From assembly GCA_945833885.1 (NCBI GenBank), contig CAMAFY010000001.1, forward strand, positions 186,001 to 250,000: a DNA stretch of 64,000 nucleotides, in the 5' to 3' direction. Origin of the DNA: an uncultured Bacteroidales bacterium. GTDB taxonomy: Bacteria > Bacteroidota > Bacteroidia > Bacteroidales > Bacteroidaceae. The position numbers and the translations under genes are program-made. The notes under the pieces were generated by a model. The model saw only the letters and a program-made list of their open reading frames with translations. It did no database searches and was not told where the DNA came from. Positions 8,579 to 17,833 of this stretch are shown piece after piece (the stretch's first letter is position 1; the number at the start of each line of letters is the position of its first letter).

Positions 8579-8856
8579 GATTTTCCGGAAAAAAACTATG
8601 GTTGATGAATAAATTTTCTTGAATTTGGTACTGGAAGCCTCTCATGTTATTCTGTAATTTTTCAAAGGATATGGATATTTGTTCACATATTTTGAATACA
8701 TAACCCTTACAAAATGGTAATACAAGAAATATGGTTTTTATAGAATCTTTTCGGTAGAAATGCTAAAAGAACGGATAAGCGGGACGCTAATCTATGCCGA
8801 ACAACAATAAAAAGTCTATAAAAGGTGAAAGGAAAACAAAAAATCCCGCGTAAAAG

Positions 8857-8888
8857 TTTGTAAGTTCACACGATTTAATGTATTTTTG
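8857..8888 (+). promoter_or_regulatory. Promoter of the nqr operon
   Basis: TTTG at 8857-8860 is separated by exactly 20 bp from TATTTTTG at 8881-8888. This fits the Bacteroidetes -33/-7 consensus. Transcription should start near 8893, leaving a leader of about 125 nt before nqrA. Confidence 0.8.
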
Positions 8889-9016
8889 CACGGAAAAATG
8901 TATGTGCATCTTTCATGGAAGTGTAAAAGAATGGGTCTACAACCTTTGCGGCAGATATAAAATCCGCGGCCATAAATTAGAAAAAGAGAAACAAATATAT
9001 ATTCAAAAACCATATT

Positions 9017-10363
9017 ATGATGGAAACCTTTAAAGTAAAAAAAGGATTGGACATCCGTCTTCAAGGCGTCAGTGCCTGCGAGACTGCCGAAGCGCAGCCC
9101 GCGGGAGAGTATGCTCTTGTTCCCGACGATTTCCATGGCATTGTCCCAAAAGTCAAGGTCAAAGAAGGCGAACAGGTGCTCGTAGGTACCCCGCTTTTCG
9201 TTGACAAGGCCACGGAGACCGTGCGTTTTGTATCGCCCGTTAGTGGAACGGTCACGCTTGTTGAGCGAGGAGAACGCCGCAAGGTTCTCAGCATCCGCGT
9301 CAAACCCGACAGCGCACAGGCGTACAAAACCTTCGAAGTTCCTGACCTCAAGACGGCAACTGCCGAGGAAATGTGTCAACTTCTGTTGGAAGCCGGCATC
9401 TTTGCCTTCCTTCGCCAGCGTCCTTATGACGTAGTTCCTACACCCGGTGTCATGCCAAAAGGCATCTTCATCAGCGCATTCAGCAAGATGCCTCTCTCAG
9501 CAGATTTCAAGTATGTTGTGAAGGGGCAGGAGGAAGATTTCAAATTAGGTGTTGCCGCTTTGGCGCGGATTGCCAAGGTATACGTGGGCATTTGTCCCGA
9601 GCAGGCTGGCACAGCCGTAGGAGAAGTTGCGGATGCCGAAGTGAATGTCTTTGACGGACCTAATCCTTCAGGCCTTGTCGGAGTCCAGATCAACCATGTT
9701 TCGCCCGTCAATAAGGGGGAGGTTGTATGGACATTAGGAGCGGAGGAGGTGCTTTTCCTCGGACGTCTCGTCCGTACGGGAAAAACGGACTTTACCCGAC
9801 TTGTCGCCCTTGCCGGTAGCGAGGTGGAGCATCCTGCCTACTATCGCTGCAAAGTGGGACAGAGTTTGACCGCACTTCTCGAAACAACCCTGAAACCTGC
9901 CGACCACCATGTCCGCGTCATTGATGGCAATCCTTTGGTGGGCCGCAAGTCAAATGGCTTCCTTGGGGCGCATACCACGGAGGTTTGCGTCATTCCAGAG
10001 GGCGACGACGTCAATGAAGTTTTGGGTTGGATAATGCCACGTTTGGGAGAACTCTCCGCGCACAGAAGTTATCTCAGCGCTTTTTGCGGTAAAAAGGCTT
10101 ACAATCCCGACTGTCGTGTGAAGGGAGGTGAGCGTCACATGATCATGTCGAGCGAATATGAGCGTGTGTTCCCTATGGACATTTATCCCTCATATCTTGT
10201 AAAGGCGATTATAACAGGCGAAATTGACCGACAGGAAGCATTGGGCATTTATGAGGTCGCTCCCGAAGATTTTGCCCTTGCTGAGTTTGTTTGCTCCTCA
10301 AAACTCGAGTTGCAGCGTATCGTACGTCAGGGTCTTGATATCCTACGTAAGGAAAACGCCTAA
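9017..10363 (+). CDS. nqrA: Na+-translocating NADH:quinone reductase subunit A
   Basis: NqrA is the soluble, peripheral subunit of the sodium-pumping NADH:ubi/menaquinone oxidoreductase, attached to the cytoplasmic face of NqrB. The 448-residue length and the beginning TFKVKKGLDIRLQGV are typical. The biotinyl-lipoyl-like segment VPDDFHGIVPKVKVKEGEQVLVGTPLF follows, with the later NqrA core (VGVQINHVSPVNKGEVVWT). Two adjacent ATGs (9017, 9020) can start it. It is the first gene of nqrABCDEF and sits about 130 bp downstream of a good promoter. The complex couples NADH oxidation to Na+ export and is the main entry to respiration in many Bacteroidales. Confidence 0.96.
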   Translation: MMETFKVKKGLDIRLQGVSACETAEAQPAGEYALVPDDFHGIVPKVKVKEGEQVLVGTPLFVDKATETVRFVSPVSGTVTLVERGERRKVLSIRVKPDSAQAYKTFEVPDLKTATAEEMCQLLLEAGIFAFLRQRPYDVVPTPGVMPKGIFISAFSKMPLSADFKYVVKGQEEDFKLGVAALARIAKVYVGICPEQAGTAVGEVADAEVNVFDGPNPSGLVGVQINHVSPVNKGEVVWTLGAEEVLFLGRLVRTGKTDFTRLVALAGSEVEHPAYYRCKVGQSLTALLETTLKPADHHVRVIDGNPLVGRKSNGFLGAHTTEVCVIPEGDDVNEVLGWIMPRLGELSAHRSYLSAFCGKKAYNPDCRVKGGERHMIMSSEYERVFPMDIYPSYLVKAIITGEIDRQEALGIYEVAPEDFALAEFVCSSKLELQRIVRQGLDILRKENA

Positions 10364-10552
10364 GGAAGACGCCCATTTTAGTCGGGTATCTGCAGGTAAT
10401 GGCTTGCTGTTGGAGCGGACCCGTTTCCGCCTGCGCAGTCGTTCCGTTTGAACACTTCCGCTGATCTGCCATGGAAGCAGACTGATATACGGAGGTGATG
10501 CCTGACGAAACGTCAACAATAAGACAACCTATTCCCCAGAAAGAATAAGATA

Positions 10553-11713
10553 ATGATTAAAGAATTTTTTGATAAAATCCGGCCACACGTGGAGGAAGGT
10601 GGTAAATTCCACGCTTTCCGTAGCGTATTTGACGGTTTTGAAACCTTCGCACTCGTCCCCAATACGACCAGTAAGACGGGAGTGGCCATACACGATGCCA
10701 TAGATTCCAAGCGAATCATGAGTTTCGTGGTTATCGCTCTGTTGCCTGCCCTCCTTGTAGGTATGTACAACATCGGCTATCAGAACTACAATGCGGCAGG
10801 TGTTTCTGCTGATGTCATGGAGATGTTCCTCTATGGTCTTGTCGTGATGCTGCCGAAAATTGTAGTCAGTTATGTTGTCGGTCTTGGAATCGAATTCGTA
10901 GTGGCGCAATGGAAAAATGAGGAAATCCAGGAAGGTTACCTTGTAAGCGGTATGCTTATCCCCATGATCGTGCCTGTAGGAACTCCGCTTTGGATGCTTG
11001 CCGTGGCAGTAGCCTTCAGCGTAATCTTCGCAAAGGAAATCTTCGGAGGTACCGGTATGAATATATTCAATCCGGCACTTGTAGCCCGCGCTTTCCTTTT
11101 CTTCGCATGGCCAACACAGATGAGCGGTGACAAGGTATGGGTAAGTACGGAAAGTTATTTTGGACTCGGATGCCAACTTCCCGACACCTTCACCTGCGCC
11201 ACTCCGCTCGGCGAGGCTGCGGCTAACGTGGCTGTGAGCGCATCGCCCGCCGAAATGATGTTCGGACTTATCCCCGGTTCCATCGGTGAAACCAGTGTTA
11301 TTGCCATCGCTATCGGCGCCCTCATCCTTCTGCTCACACGCATTGCCAGTTGGAAGACCATGCTCAGCGTTTTTGTTGGTGGTGCTCTTGTGGCTCTTCT
11401 CTTCGATGCCTGTGGCTCGACAGAGAATGCTGTGGCTCATCTTGGCGTGGATCACCTCTGGTTGGGCGGCTTCTGCTTCGGTGCAGTCTTCATGGCTACC
11501 GACCCGGTCACCAGTTGTCGTACAGAAAATGGTAAATATATTTACGGTTTCCTCATTGGTGCCCTTGCCATCACCATCCGCGTTTTGAATCCCGGATATC
11601 CCGAGGGAATGATGCTTGCCATCCTCTTTATGAATATGTTTGCTCCGCTCATTGACTATTGTTTCGTGCAGCGCAACATCAATCGCCGCGCTAAACGTAC
11701 CGCCAATCGTTAA
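10553..11713 (+). CDS. nqrB: Na+-translocating NADH:quinone reductase subunit B
   Basis: This 386-residue integral membrane protein has many hydrophobic helices (for example MSFVVIALLPALLVGMYNIGY and later segments). It is the central sodium-channel and quinone-site subunit of NQR and carries a covalently bound FMN on a threonine. The expected attachment region is visible as TCATPLGEAA, where the usual SGAT reads CAT. It begins 190 bp after nqrA; that gap has no gene and is unusually long for this operon. nqrC follows after 20 bp. Confidence 0.95.
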   Translation: MIKEFFDKIRPHVEEGGKFHAFRSVFDGFETFALVPNTTSKTGVAIHDAIDSKRIMSFVVIALLPALLVGMYNIGYQNYNAAGVSADVMEMFLYGLVVMLPKIVVSYVVGLGIEFVVAQWKNEEIQEGYLVSGMLIPMIVPVGTPLWMLAVAVAFSVIFAKEIFGGTGMNIFNPALVARAFLFFAWPTQMSGDKVWVSTESYFGLGCQLPDTFTCATPLGEAAANVAVSASPAEMMFGLIPGSIGETSVIAIAIGALILLLTRIASWKTMLSVFVGGALVALLFDACGSTENAVAHLGVDHLWLGGFCFGAVFMATDPVTSCRTENGKYIYGFLIGALAITIRVLNPGYPEGMMLAILFMNMFAPLIDYCFVQRNINRRAKRTANR

Positions 11714-11733
11714 TCACCAAATACTCAGACAAA

Positions 11734-12447
11734 ATGAAACTGAACACAAACAGCAATATATATACGATTGTCTATGCGTCGGTCATGGTGATTGTTGTCG
11801 CTTTCTGTCTTGCATTCATCAGCGATTTGCTGCGTCCCTTGCAGGATGACAATGTCGCCAATGACAAAAGAAGTCAGATTCTTGCCGCACTGAATATCCG
11901 CAATGTCGAGAATGTTCAAGAAGAATATGACCGTGTTCTCCTTCGAGATATCGTGGTCGATGTCAATGGAAACACCGTACAGGAGAGCAATGGCTTCCAA
12001 GTTGAGAGTAAGGAAATCCTTGCAAAGAATGATGCCGACAAGCGTCTTCCTGTCTATGTTTGCAAGGTTGAATCCGATACGCTTTATGTAATTCCTCTCT
12101 TCGGCCGTGGTCTTTGGGGAGAACTTTGGGGATATTTGGCCCTGAAGAACGATTTCCGCACGGTTTATGGCGTATATATGAGCCATGCCAGCGAAACCGC
12201 CGGTCTTGGAGCACGCATCACCGAGGAACAATTCCAGGAGAAATTCATCGGAAAGATGGTTTTCAATGAAGGTGATTTTGCGGAAGTCCTTCTCGGTGTG
12301 AAGAAGAAAGTAGAGACTCCGGACAGCGAGGTGGATGCCATTACTGGCGCTACTCTTACCTCGGATGGCGTGGACGACATGTTCAAGACCAGTCTTACTC
12401 CGTACAATAAGTTCTTCGAATCGTTGACGGAGTCCGTGCAACCGTAG
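11734..12447 (+). CDS. nqrC: Na+-translocating NADH:quinone reductase subunit C
   Basis: NqrC has one N-terminal membrane helix (about residues 9-30) and a periplasmic FMN-binding domain. The covalent flavinylation motif is present near the C-terminus as DAITGATLTSDGV, with the acceptor threonine at about residue 207 of 237. The protein is FMN-modified by an ApbE transferase, which is not encoded in this window. It lies 20 bp after nqrB. The gap to nqrD is 116 bp and has no recognisable gene. Confidence 0.95.
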   Translation: MKLNTNSNIYTIVYASVMVIVVAFCLAFISDLLRPLQDDNVANDKRSQILAALNIRNVENVQEEYDRVLLRDIVVDVNGNTVQESNGFQVESKEILAKNDADKRLPVYVCKVESDTLYVIPLFGRGLWGELWGYLALKNDFRTVYGVYMSHASETAGLGARITEEQFQEKFIGKMVFNEGDFAEVLLGVKKKVETPDSEVDAITGATLTSDGVDDMFKTSLTPYNKFFESLTESVQP

Positions 12448-12563
12448 TAGAATAACAGGTGACAGGGGTGCTGCTTTTGGATGTTTGATACTTATAAAGC
12501 AACATTTTCCCATTCCTCTCCTGAAATATATTCACCGTTAGATTCTTCAATTCCAAACAGAAT

Positions 12564-13178
12564 ATGAGTCTTTTTTCACAAACCAACCGTGAGGTCTTGA
12601 CGGGACCTCTCAATCTCAATAACCCGGTCGTTGCACAGGTGCTCGGCATCTGTTCTGCTCTTGCTGTTACTTCACAACTTGAGCCTGCTATCGTCATGGG
12701 ACTTTCGGTGACGGTCATCACAGCCTTCGCCAACGTCATCATATCACTTTTGCGCAATACTATCCCCAATCGTATCCGAATTATCGTACAGTTGGTAGTA
12801 GTTGCCACACTTGTAACCATCGTCAGTCAGATTCTAAAGGCGTTTGCCTACGACGTCAGTGTCCAACTTTCCGTATATGTCGGACTTATTATTACGAACT
12901 GTATCCTCATGGGACGCCTTGAAGCCTTCGCCATGATGAATGGTCCTTGGGAATCATTCCTCGACGGAGTCGGCAGCGGTTTGGGATATGCCTGGGTACT
13001 TGTCGTAGTAGGCTTCGTTCGAGAACTGCTCGGGTCCGCAAGCCTCCTTGGTTATGAGATACCATTCCTCGCTTCTTGCGACTTTTTCCACAATGGTATG
13101 ATGACGATGCCTGCGATGGCTCTCATCATTTGCGGCTGTGTCATCTGGGCACACCGCGCCATCAATAAGGAACAATAG
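12564..13178 (+). CDS. nqrD: Na+-translocating NADH:quinone reductase subunit D
   Basis: NqrD is a small six-helix membrane subunit (204 residues) that is paralogous to NqrE and to RnfE/RnfA. The start LFSQTNREVLTGPLNLNNPVVAQVLGICSALAVT and the segment LGYAWVLVVVGFVRELLGS are family signatures. NqrD and NqrE together bind an intramembrane iron centre through conserved cysteines; a matching CILMGR cysteine is present near residue 113. The gene is followed 64 bp later by nqrE in the same direction. Confidence 0.95.
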   Translation: MSLFSQTNREVLTGPLNLNNPVVAQVLGICSALAVTSQLEPAIVMGLSVTVITAFANVIISLLRNTIPNRIRIIVQLVVVATLVTIVSQILKAFAYDVSVQLSVYVGLIITNCILMGRLEAFAMMNGPWESFLDGVGSGLGYAWVLVVVGFVRELLGSASLLGYEIPFLASCDFFHNGMMTMPAMALIICGCVIWAHRAINKEQ

Positions 13179-13242
13179 CACAGATTTCGTAGCCAACTCC
13201 AGCATGTTATAATTCGAACATGTTAACAATAACATTATTATA

Positions 13243-13872
13243 ATGGAACATCTTCTAAGTCTTTTCGTCCGTTCGATCTTTGTGGACAATATGATATTTG
13301 CCTTCTTCCTCGGCATGTGTTCGTACCTTGCCGTATCGAAGACGGTGAAGACAGCATTCGGTCTCGGTCTTGCCGTTACCTTTGTGCTGCTTGTCACGGT
13401 GCCGGTTGATTATCTGTTGCAGACTCGCGTGCTTGGTCCCGACTGTCTGGTTCAAGGTGTTGACCTTAGTTTCCTCTCTTTCATCCTTTTCATTGCAGTC
13501 ATTGCAGGAATGGTGCAGTTGGTTGAGATGATTGTTGAGCGTTTCTCTCCCTCTCTCTATGCTTCTTTGGGTATTTTCCTCCCATTGATTGCTGTAAACT
13601 GTGCCATCATGGGCGCCTCTCTCTTCATGCAACAGCGCATTCAGATGGATCCTGCTACAAGTACGCAGGCCATCGGAGGCGTAGTTGATGCTATGGTTTA
13701 CGCCCTTGGTAGTGGTATCGGATGGCTGTTGGCTATCGTTGCCCTTGCTGCTATCCGTGAGAAAATGGCCTATACCGATGTGCCACGTCCCTTGCAAGGG
13801 CTTGGCATCACCTTCATTGTTGTAGGACTTATGTCCATGGCCTTTATGTGTTTCTCCGGTCTTAATGTCTAA
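13243..13872 (+). CDS. nqrE: Na+-translocating NADH:quinone reductase subunit E
   Basis: NqrE is the second paralogous six-helix subunit (209 residues). The opening [30 protein letters not shown] and the later [13 protein letters not shown] are typical; the conserved cysteines C26 and C119 (approximate) match the intramembrane iron ligands known for this family. It occupies the expected place between nqrD and nqrF, with 27 bp before nqrF. The long antisense ORF 13255-13797 is a shadow. Confidence 0.95.
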   Translation: MEHLLSLFVRSIFVDNMIFAFFLGMCSYLAVSKTVKTAFGLGLAVTFVLLVTVPVDYLLQTRVLGPDCLVQGVDLSFLSFILFIAVIAGMVQLVEMIVERFSPSLYASLGIFLPLIAVNCAIMGASLFMQQRIQMDPATSTQAIGGVVDAMVYALGSGIGWLLAIVALAAIREKMAYTDVPRPLQGLGITFIVVGLMSMAFMCFSGLNV

Positions 13873-13899
13873 TATCGTAAAGGATATATCATATTATAT

Positions 13900-15174
13900 A
13901 TGAACACATCACTTATTTTAGCGAGCATTGGTGTCTTTTTGGTCATCATTCTCGCATTGGTAATCATACTACTTGTTGCCAAAAACTATCTTTCTCCTTC
14001 AGGAACGGTCAAGATAACCGTCAATGGAAAGAACACCGTTGAGGTCGAACAAGGCGGCACTCTCCTTGGAACTCTTGCAGCGGAAGGCATCTATCTTCCC
14101 AGTGCTTGTGGTGGAAAAGGCTCATGTGGTCAGTGCAAATGCCAAGTCGTCAGTGGTGGAGGTGAGATACTCGACTCTGAAAAAGGCCATTTTTCGCGTA
14201 AAGAAGTTAAGGACCATTGGCGCCTCGGATGCCAATGTAAGGTAAAAGGAGATCTTGAAGTTAAGGTCGACGACAGCGTACTTGGCGTAAAGGAATGGGA
14301 ATGTACTGTAATCAGTAACCGCAATGTCGCTACCTTTATCAAGGAATATAAGGTGGCATTGCCTCCAGGTGAACACATGGATTTTGAGCCAGGTTCTTAT
14401 GCACAAATCCGCATTCCTGCATTCGAACTTGACTATGATAAGGACTTCGACAAGAAGGATATCGGTGACCTTTATCTGCCTGCTTGGGAAAAATTTGGCC
14501 TGTTTGGACTGAAATGTGTCAATACTGTACCTACCATTCGTGCGTACTCTATGGCAAATTATCCTGATGAAGGTGACATTATCACCCTCACTGTACGTAT
14601 TGCAACACCGCCCTTTAAGCCCAAAGATCAGGGTCCTGGCTTTATGGATGTCAATCCTGGTGTCGCTTCCAGTTACATTTTCTCATTGAAACCTGGGGAC
14701 AAGGTTACGATGAGTGGCCCTTATGGTGACTTCCATCCCGTATATGATTCTAAGAGAGAGATGATTTGGGTAGGTGGCGGTGCAGGAATGGCTCCCCTCC
14801 GTGCTCAGATCATGCACATGTTAAAGACCCGTAATTGCCGCGATCGTGAGATGCATTACTTCTACGGAGCCCGTGCAATTGATGAGGTTTTCTTCTTGGA
14901 AGACTTCCTGGAACTTGAGAAAGAGTTCCCCAACTTCCATTTCCATCTCGCTCTTGACCGCCCTGATCCCAAAGCAGATGGGCTCGGAATCAAGTATACT
15001 CCCGGTTTTATCGCAATGGTAATGGGTGATACCTATCTAAAACAGCACGAAGCACCTGAAGATATCGAGTACTATCTTTGCGGTCCTCCCATGATGTCGA
15101 AGACGGTATGCGATCTTTTGCATTCGCTTGGCGTTGAAGACGATATGATTCGTTTCGACAACTTTGGTGGATAA
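13900..15174 (+). CDS. nqrF: Na+-translocating NADH:quinone reductase subunit F
   Basis: NqrF is the NADH-oxidising subunit. It has one N-terminal membrane helix (residues 5-27), a [2Fe-2S] ferredoxin domain and a ferredoxin-NADP reductase-like FAD/NADH domain. The cluster ligands are visible as C70, C76 and C79 (SACGGKGSCGQC) with a fourth cysteine in HWRLGCQC near residue 111. FAD binding is shown by RAYSMANYP and NADH binding by GGGAGMAPLRAQI and YYLCGPPMM. The 424-residue length is normal. It ends the operon, and a strong terminator follows 110 bp later. Confidence 0.96.
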   Translation: MNTSLILASIGVFLVIILALVIILLVAKNYLSPSGTVKITVNGKNTVEVEQGGTLLGTLAAEGIYLPSACGGKGSCGQCKCQVVSGGGEILDSEKGHFSRKEVKDHWRLGCQCKVKGDLEVKVDDSVLGVKEWECTVISNRNVATFIKEYKVALPPGEHMDFEPGSYAQIRIPAFELDYDKDFDKKDIGDLYLPAWEKFGLFGLKCVNTVPTIRAYSMANYPDEGDIITLTVRIATPPFKPKDQGPGFMDVNPGVASSYIFSLKPGDKVTMSGPYGDFHPVYDSKREMIWVGGGAGMAPLRAQIMHMLKTRNCRDREMHYFYGARAIDEVFFLEDFLELEKEFPNFHFHLALDRPDPKADGLGIKYTPGFIAMVMGDTYLKQHEAPEDIEYYLCGPPMMSKTVCDLLHSLGVEDDMIRFDNFGG

Positions 15175-15284
15175 CTTGTAATATATAGCATTCGAAAAAG
15201 CGTTTTCGGTTACAATATCCGATATTTTCCATTTGCCTTTTTGAAAAATGATGGGCAATGTGTCGAATATCATACCTAATTCTT

Positions 15285-15325
15285 GGAGATAGCCTTTCAG
15301 TTTATAAGGTTGTCTCCATTTTTTA
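15285..15325 (+). terminator. Rho-independent terminator of the nqr operon
   Basis: GGAGATAGCCTT (15285-15296) pairs over all 12 positions, two of them G-U, with AAGGTTGTCTCC (15306-15317). The stem is followed by a six-T run. Confidence 0.85.
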
Positions 15326-15654
15326 TATCTAAAGAATTTCATTCTCTTTTTAGCAGATGTTTATGTTTCGTCTGATTAAAGTTAATCTTTAATTTGTAGA
15401 CTCTTACACATTATTCAACAATCTCAACCCTATTTCAGAATATAATATGATTATTTTTACCTTCAGTTTTTGTGCATTATTTGATTTATAAATTGTGTTC
15501 CACACGTTCTTTTTCTTGTATTTTCCTAATTTTATTCTTTATTTTTCCAAGAAACGAATGTAATATGCCGCACATTGAAATGTCTAAACAACTGCTATGA
15601 AAATAAAAAAGAGGAAAGTCTAATGGCTTTTTTCCAAAATACCAGGGTAAACTA

Positions 15655-15686
15655 TTTGCATGACTGCATATTTTTCGTTTATTTTG
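15655..15686 (+). promoter_or_regulatory. Possible promoter of ftcD
   Basis: TTTG at 15655-15658 lies 21 bp before TATTTTG at 15680-15686, a -7-like box one base short of TAnnTTTG. It is about 86 bp before the ftcD start. The match is imperfect, so the call is tentative. Confidence 0.4.
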
Positions 15687-15771
15687 CATACTGTAAAAGG
15701 TGTAATTCCCTTGAAAAACACCTCATCGCACTAACCATAATTCTATACTTTCAAAAAAACATTTTCGTACC

Positions 15772-17484
15772 ATGGCTCTAAATAGACAGATTGTCGAATG
15801 CGTGCCTAACTTTAGTGAAGGACGTGATAAGCAGATTATCCGTCAGATAACTGATGTCATTGAGGCTTCGGAGGGCGTAAAACTTCTTGACGTTGACCCG
15901 GGAGAGGCTACAAACCGTACCGTCGTTACTTTTGTAGGTTCCCCTGAAGCGGTTGTCGAGGCTGCCTTTCATGCTGTAAAAAAAGCGGCAGAAGTCATTG
16001 ATATGCGCCGTCATCATGGTGCTCATCCCCGTATGGGTGCTACCGATGTGCTGCCTCTCGTTCCTGTAAGTGGAATAACCCTTGAAGAATGTGCGGAACT
16101 TGCCCGCAAGTTGGCGGAACGTATTGCTTCAGAAATAGCGGTTCCCTGTTATTGTTATGAGGCTGCCGCTTTCAAACCGGAGCGCAAAAATCTCGCTGTA
16201 TGCCGCAATGGCGAATACGAAAAGTTGGCAGAGCGTATGACAAATCCCGAGGAAGCCCCCGATTTTGGCGCACGAGCATGGGACGAAGGCGTTGCTCGTA
16301 CTGGATGTACCGCAGTTGGCGCACGCGATTTTCTGATAGCCGTTAACTTTAATCTCAATACTACTTCCACGCGTCGCGCCAATGCTATCGCTTTCGACGT
16401 GAGAGAGAAGGGACGACCTGAGCGTGACGGCAATCCGATTACAGGAAAACCTCGGGTAGATGCCAATGGAGATGCCATCATGCGCCCCGGAACATTAAAG
16501 GGAACCAAGGCTATTGGCTGGTATATTCAAGAGTATGGCATATCTCAGGTCAGCATGAATATAACAGATATTCAGCAAACGCCCCTTCATATTGCATTTG
16601 ATGAGGTTTGTCGTGCCGCACAAGCAAGGGGGCTTCGCGTCACTGGTACAGAAATTGTCGGACTTGTTCCCGAAAGAACCCTCATTGACGCAGGTCGATA
16701 TTTCCTTCGTAAGCAGCAACGTTCTGTGGGAATTCCTAAGGAGGACATCATTACAATAGCCATCAAGTCCATGGGTCTTGACGATCTTCGTCCGTTCCAT
16801 GCAGAGGAAAAGGTTGTGGAATATATGCTCGATGCTGACAAATCCTCAGACGTTGCCCTAACTTCCCTGACGGTTAAGGGATTTTCTGATGAGACGGCCC
16901 GTGAATCACCTGCCCCTGGTGGAGGTTCTGTATCTGCATATATGGGATCTTTGGGCGCAGCCTTGGGAACAATGGTCGCAAATCTCTCTGCTCACAAGCC
17001 CGGATGGGACGAACGTTGGGAAGAATTTAGTGATTGGGCAGAGAAAGGTATGCTTCTTCAATCCCGACTCCTTCAACTTGTTGATGAGGATACCGAGGCT
17101 TTCAACCGAATTATGGCTGCATTCGGACTCCCTAAGGGAACTCCCGAGGAAAAACTCCAACGTTCTGAAGCCATACAGTCCGCCACTTTGTTTGCGGCAC
17201 AGGTTCCTATCGAAACCATGCGCGCGTCTCTCAATGTTTTTGAACTCTGTAAGGCGATGGTAAATCAGGGAAATCCCAACAGCGTTTCCGATGCTGGTGT
17301 TGGTGCCCTTGCGGCCCGTGCTGCTGTTTTAGGTGCTGGTCTGAATGTGAAAATCAATGCTGCTTCACTCAAAGACAAGGAGATGGCGGCAACGCTTGTT
17401 GCGGAGGCCGACCAACTTATTGCACAGGCTCAGGATGCAGAGGCCGATATCATAAGCCAAGTTAACGAGGTGATTGCCCGCTGA
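15772..17484 (+). CDS. ftcD: Bifunctional glutamate formimidoyltransferase / formimidoyl-THF cyclodeaminase
   Basis: The 570-residue protein fuses two enzymes. The N-terminal formimidoyltransferase (about 1-300) shows QIVECVPNFSEGRD and MRRHHGAHPRMGATDVLPL. The C-terminal cyclodeaminase (about 365-570) shows ESPAPGGGSVSAYMGSLGAALGTMV and NPNSVSDAGVGALAARAA. The protein moves the formimino group from formiminoglutamate to tetrahydrofolate and then releases ammonia, giving 5,10-methenyl-THF and glutamate. It therefore completes histidine degradation without HutG or HutF, consistent with hutU, hutH and hutI downstream. A 5-formyl-THF cyclo-ligase gene is also present in the window (about 49 kb), but it is not clustered with it. 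Confidence 0.95.
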   Translation: MALNRQIVECVPNFSEGRDKQIIRQITDVIEASEGVKLLDVDPGEATNRTVVTFVGSPEAVVEAAFHAVKKAAEVIDMRRHHGAHPRMGATDVLPLVPVSGITLEECAELARKLAERIASEIAVPCYCYEAAAFKPERKNLAVCRNGEYEKLAERMTNPEEAPDFGARAWDEGVARTGCTAVGARDFLIAVNFNLNTTSTRRANAIAFDVREKGRPERDGNPITGKPRVDANGDAIMRPGTLKGTKAIGWYIQEYGISQVSMNITDIQQTPLHIAFDEVCRAAQARGLRVTGTEIVGLVPERTLIDAGRYFLRKQQRSVGIPKEDIITIAIKSMGLDDLRPFHAEEKVVEYMLDADKSSDVALTSLTVKGFSDETARESPAPGGGSVSAYMGSLGAALGTMVANLSAHKPGWDERWEEFSDWAEKGMLLQSRLLQLVDEDTEAFNRIMAAFGLPKGTPEEKLQRSEAIQSATLFAAQVPIETMRASLNVFELCKAMVNQGNPNSVSDAGVGALAARAAVLGAGLNVKINAASLKDKEMAATLVAEADQLIAQAQDAEADIISQVNEVIAR

Positions 17485-17833
17485 TTCCCTTCTTTTAGTG
17501 TTTATGTCCAGTCTATATAGACGGGTTCTATAAACCAATGCCGTAATATAGAACGTGGTATTATGCTTTTAGTTTTGTCAGTTCTCGGTCATATTTCAGA
17601 GAAAAACTCTGTACATACAGATATATAGTTCGCTATATTCCATTAACCTTAGTTTTCCTTCGTGTTGAAAACAGACTTGAATTCTGACAATTCAGAATAA
17701 AAGCACCTACCAGAAATCTATTTTCCCTTTATTATTATATATATTGTGTACAACGACGGATGTTGAGAATACGACATTACGATTTGATGAAGTCCGAGTT
17801 TTATTTATTTTATCCTGAAAATCCACATTAGTG
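17485..17833. other. 349-bp gap between ftcD and hutU
   Basis: No gene or consensus promoter is seen. A small hairpin, ATTCTGA / TCAGAAT with a CAAT loop, lies at 17681-17698, and a GTCTATATAGAC palindrome lies near 17512. hutU may be read from the ftcD promoter. Confidence 0.5.

Larger units (their letters stand above)
7897..9016. other. 1.1-kb divergent intergenic region between moxR and nqrA
   Basis: This region separates the minus-strand bat operon from the plus-strand nqr operon. It holds a -7 box for the bat operon, two short minus-strand frames of doubtful meaning, repeat cluster B, a long imperfect hairpin at 8532-8578 and the nqr promoter. The ORF at 8451-8645 overlaps the repeat cluster and is rejected as a gene. 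The rest is AT-rich with nothing I can name. Confidence 0.6.
15175..15771. other. 597-bp gap between the nqr and hut clusters
   Basis: The gap holds the nqr terminator (15285-15325) and a probable promoter for ftcD (15655-15686). The remainder is strongly AT-rich, and the short ORFs in it (for example 15575-15781) do not look like protein. Confidence 0.6.

Noticed and set aside
8451-8645. 64-codon minus-strand ORF
   Set aside because: Its end runs through repeat cluster B and the sequence has no protein character.
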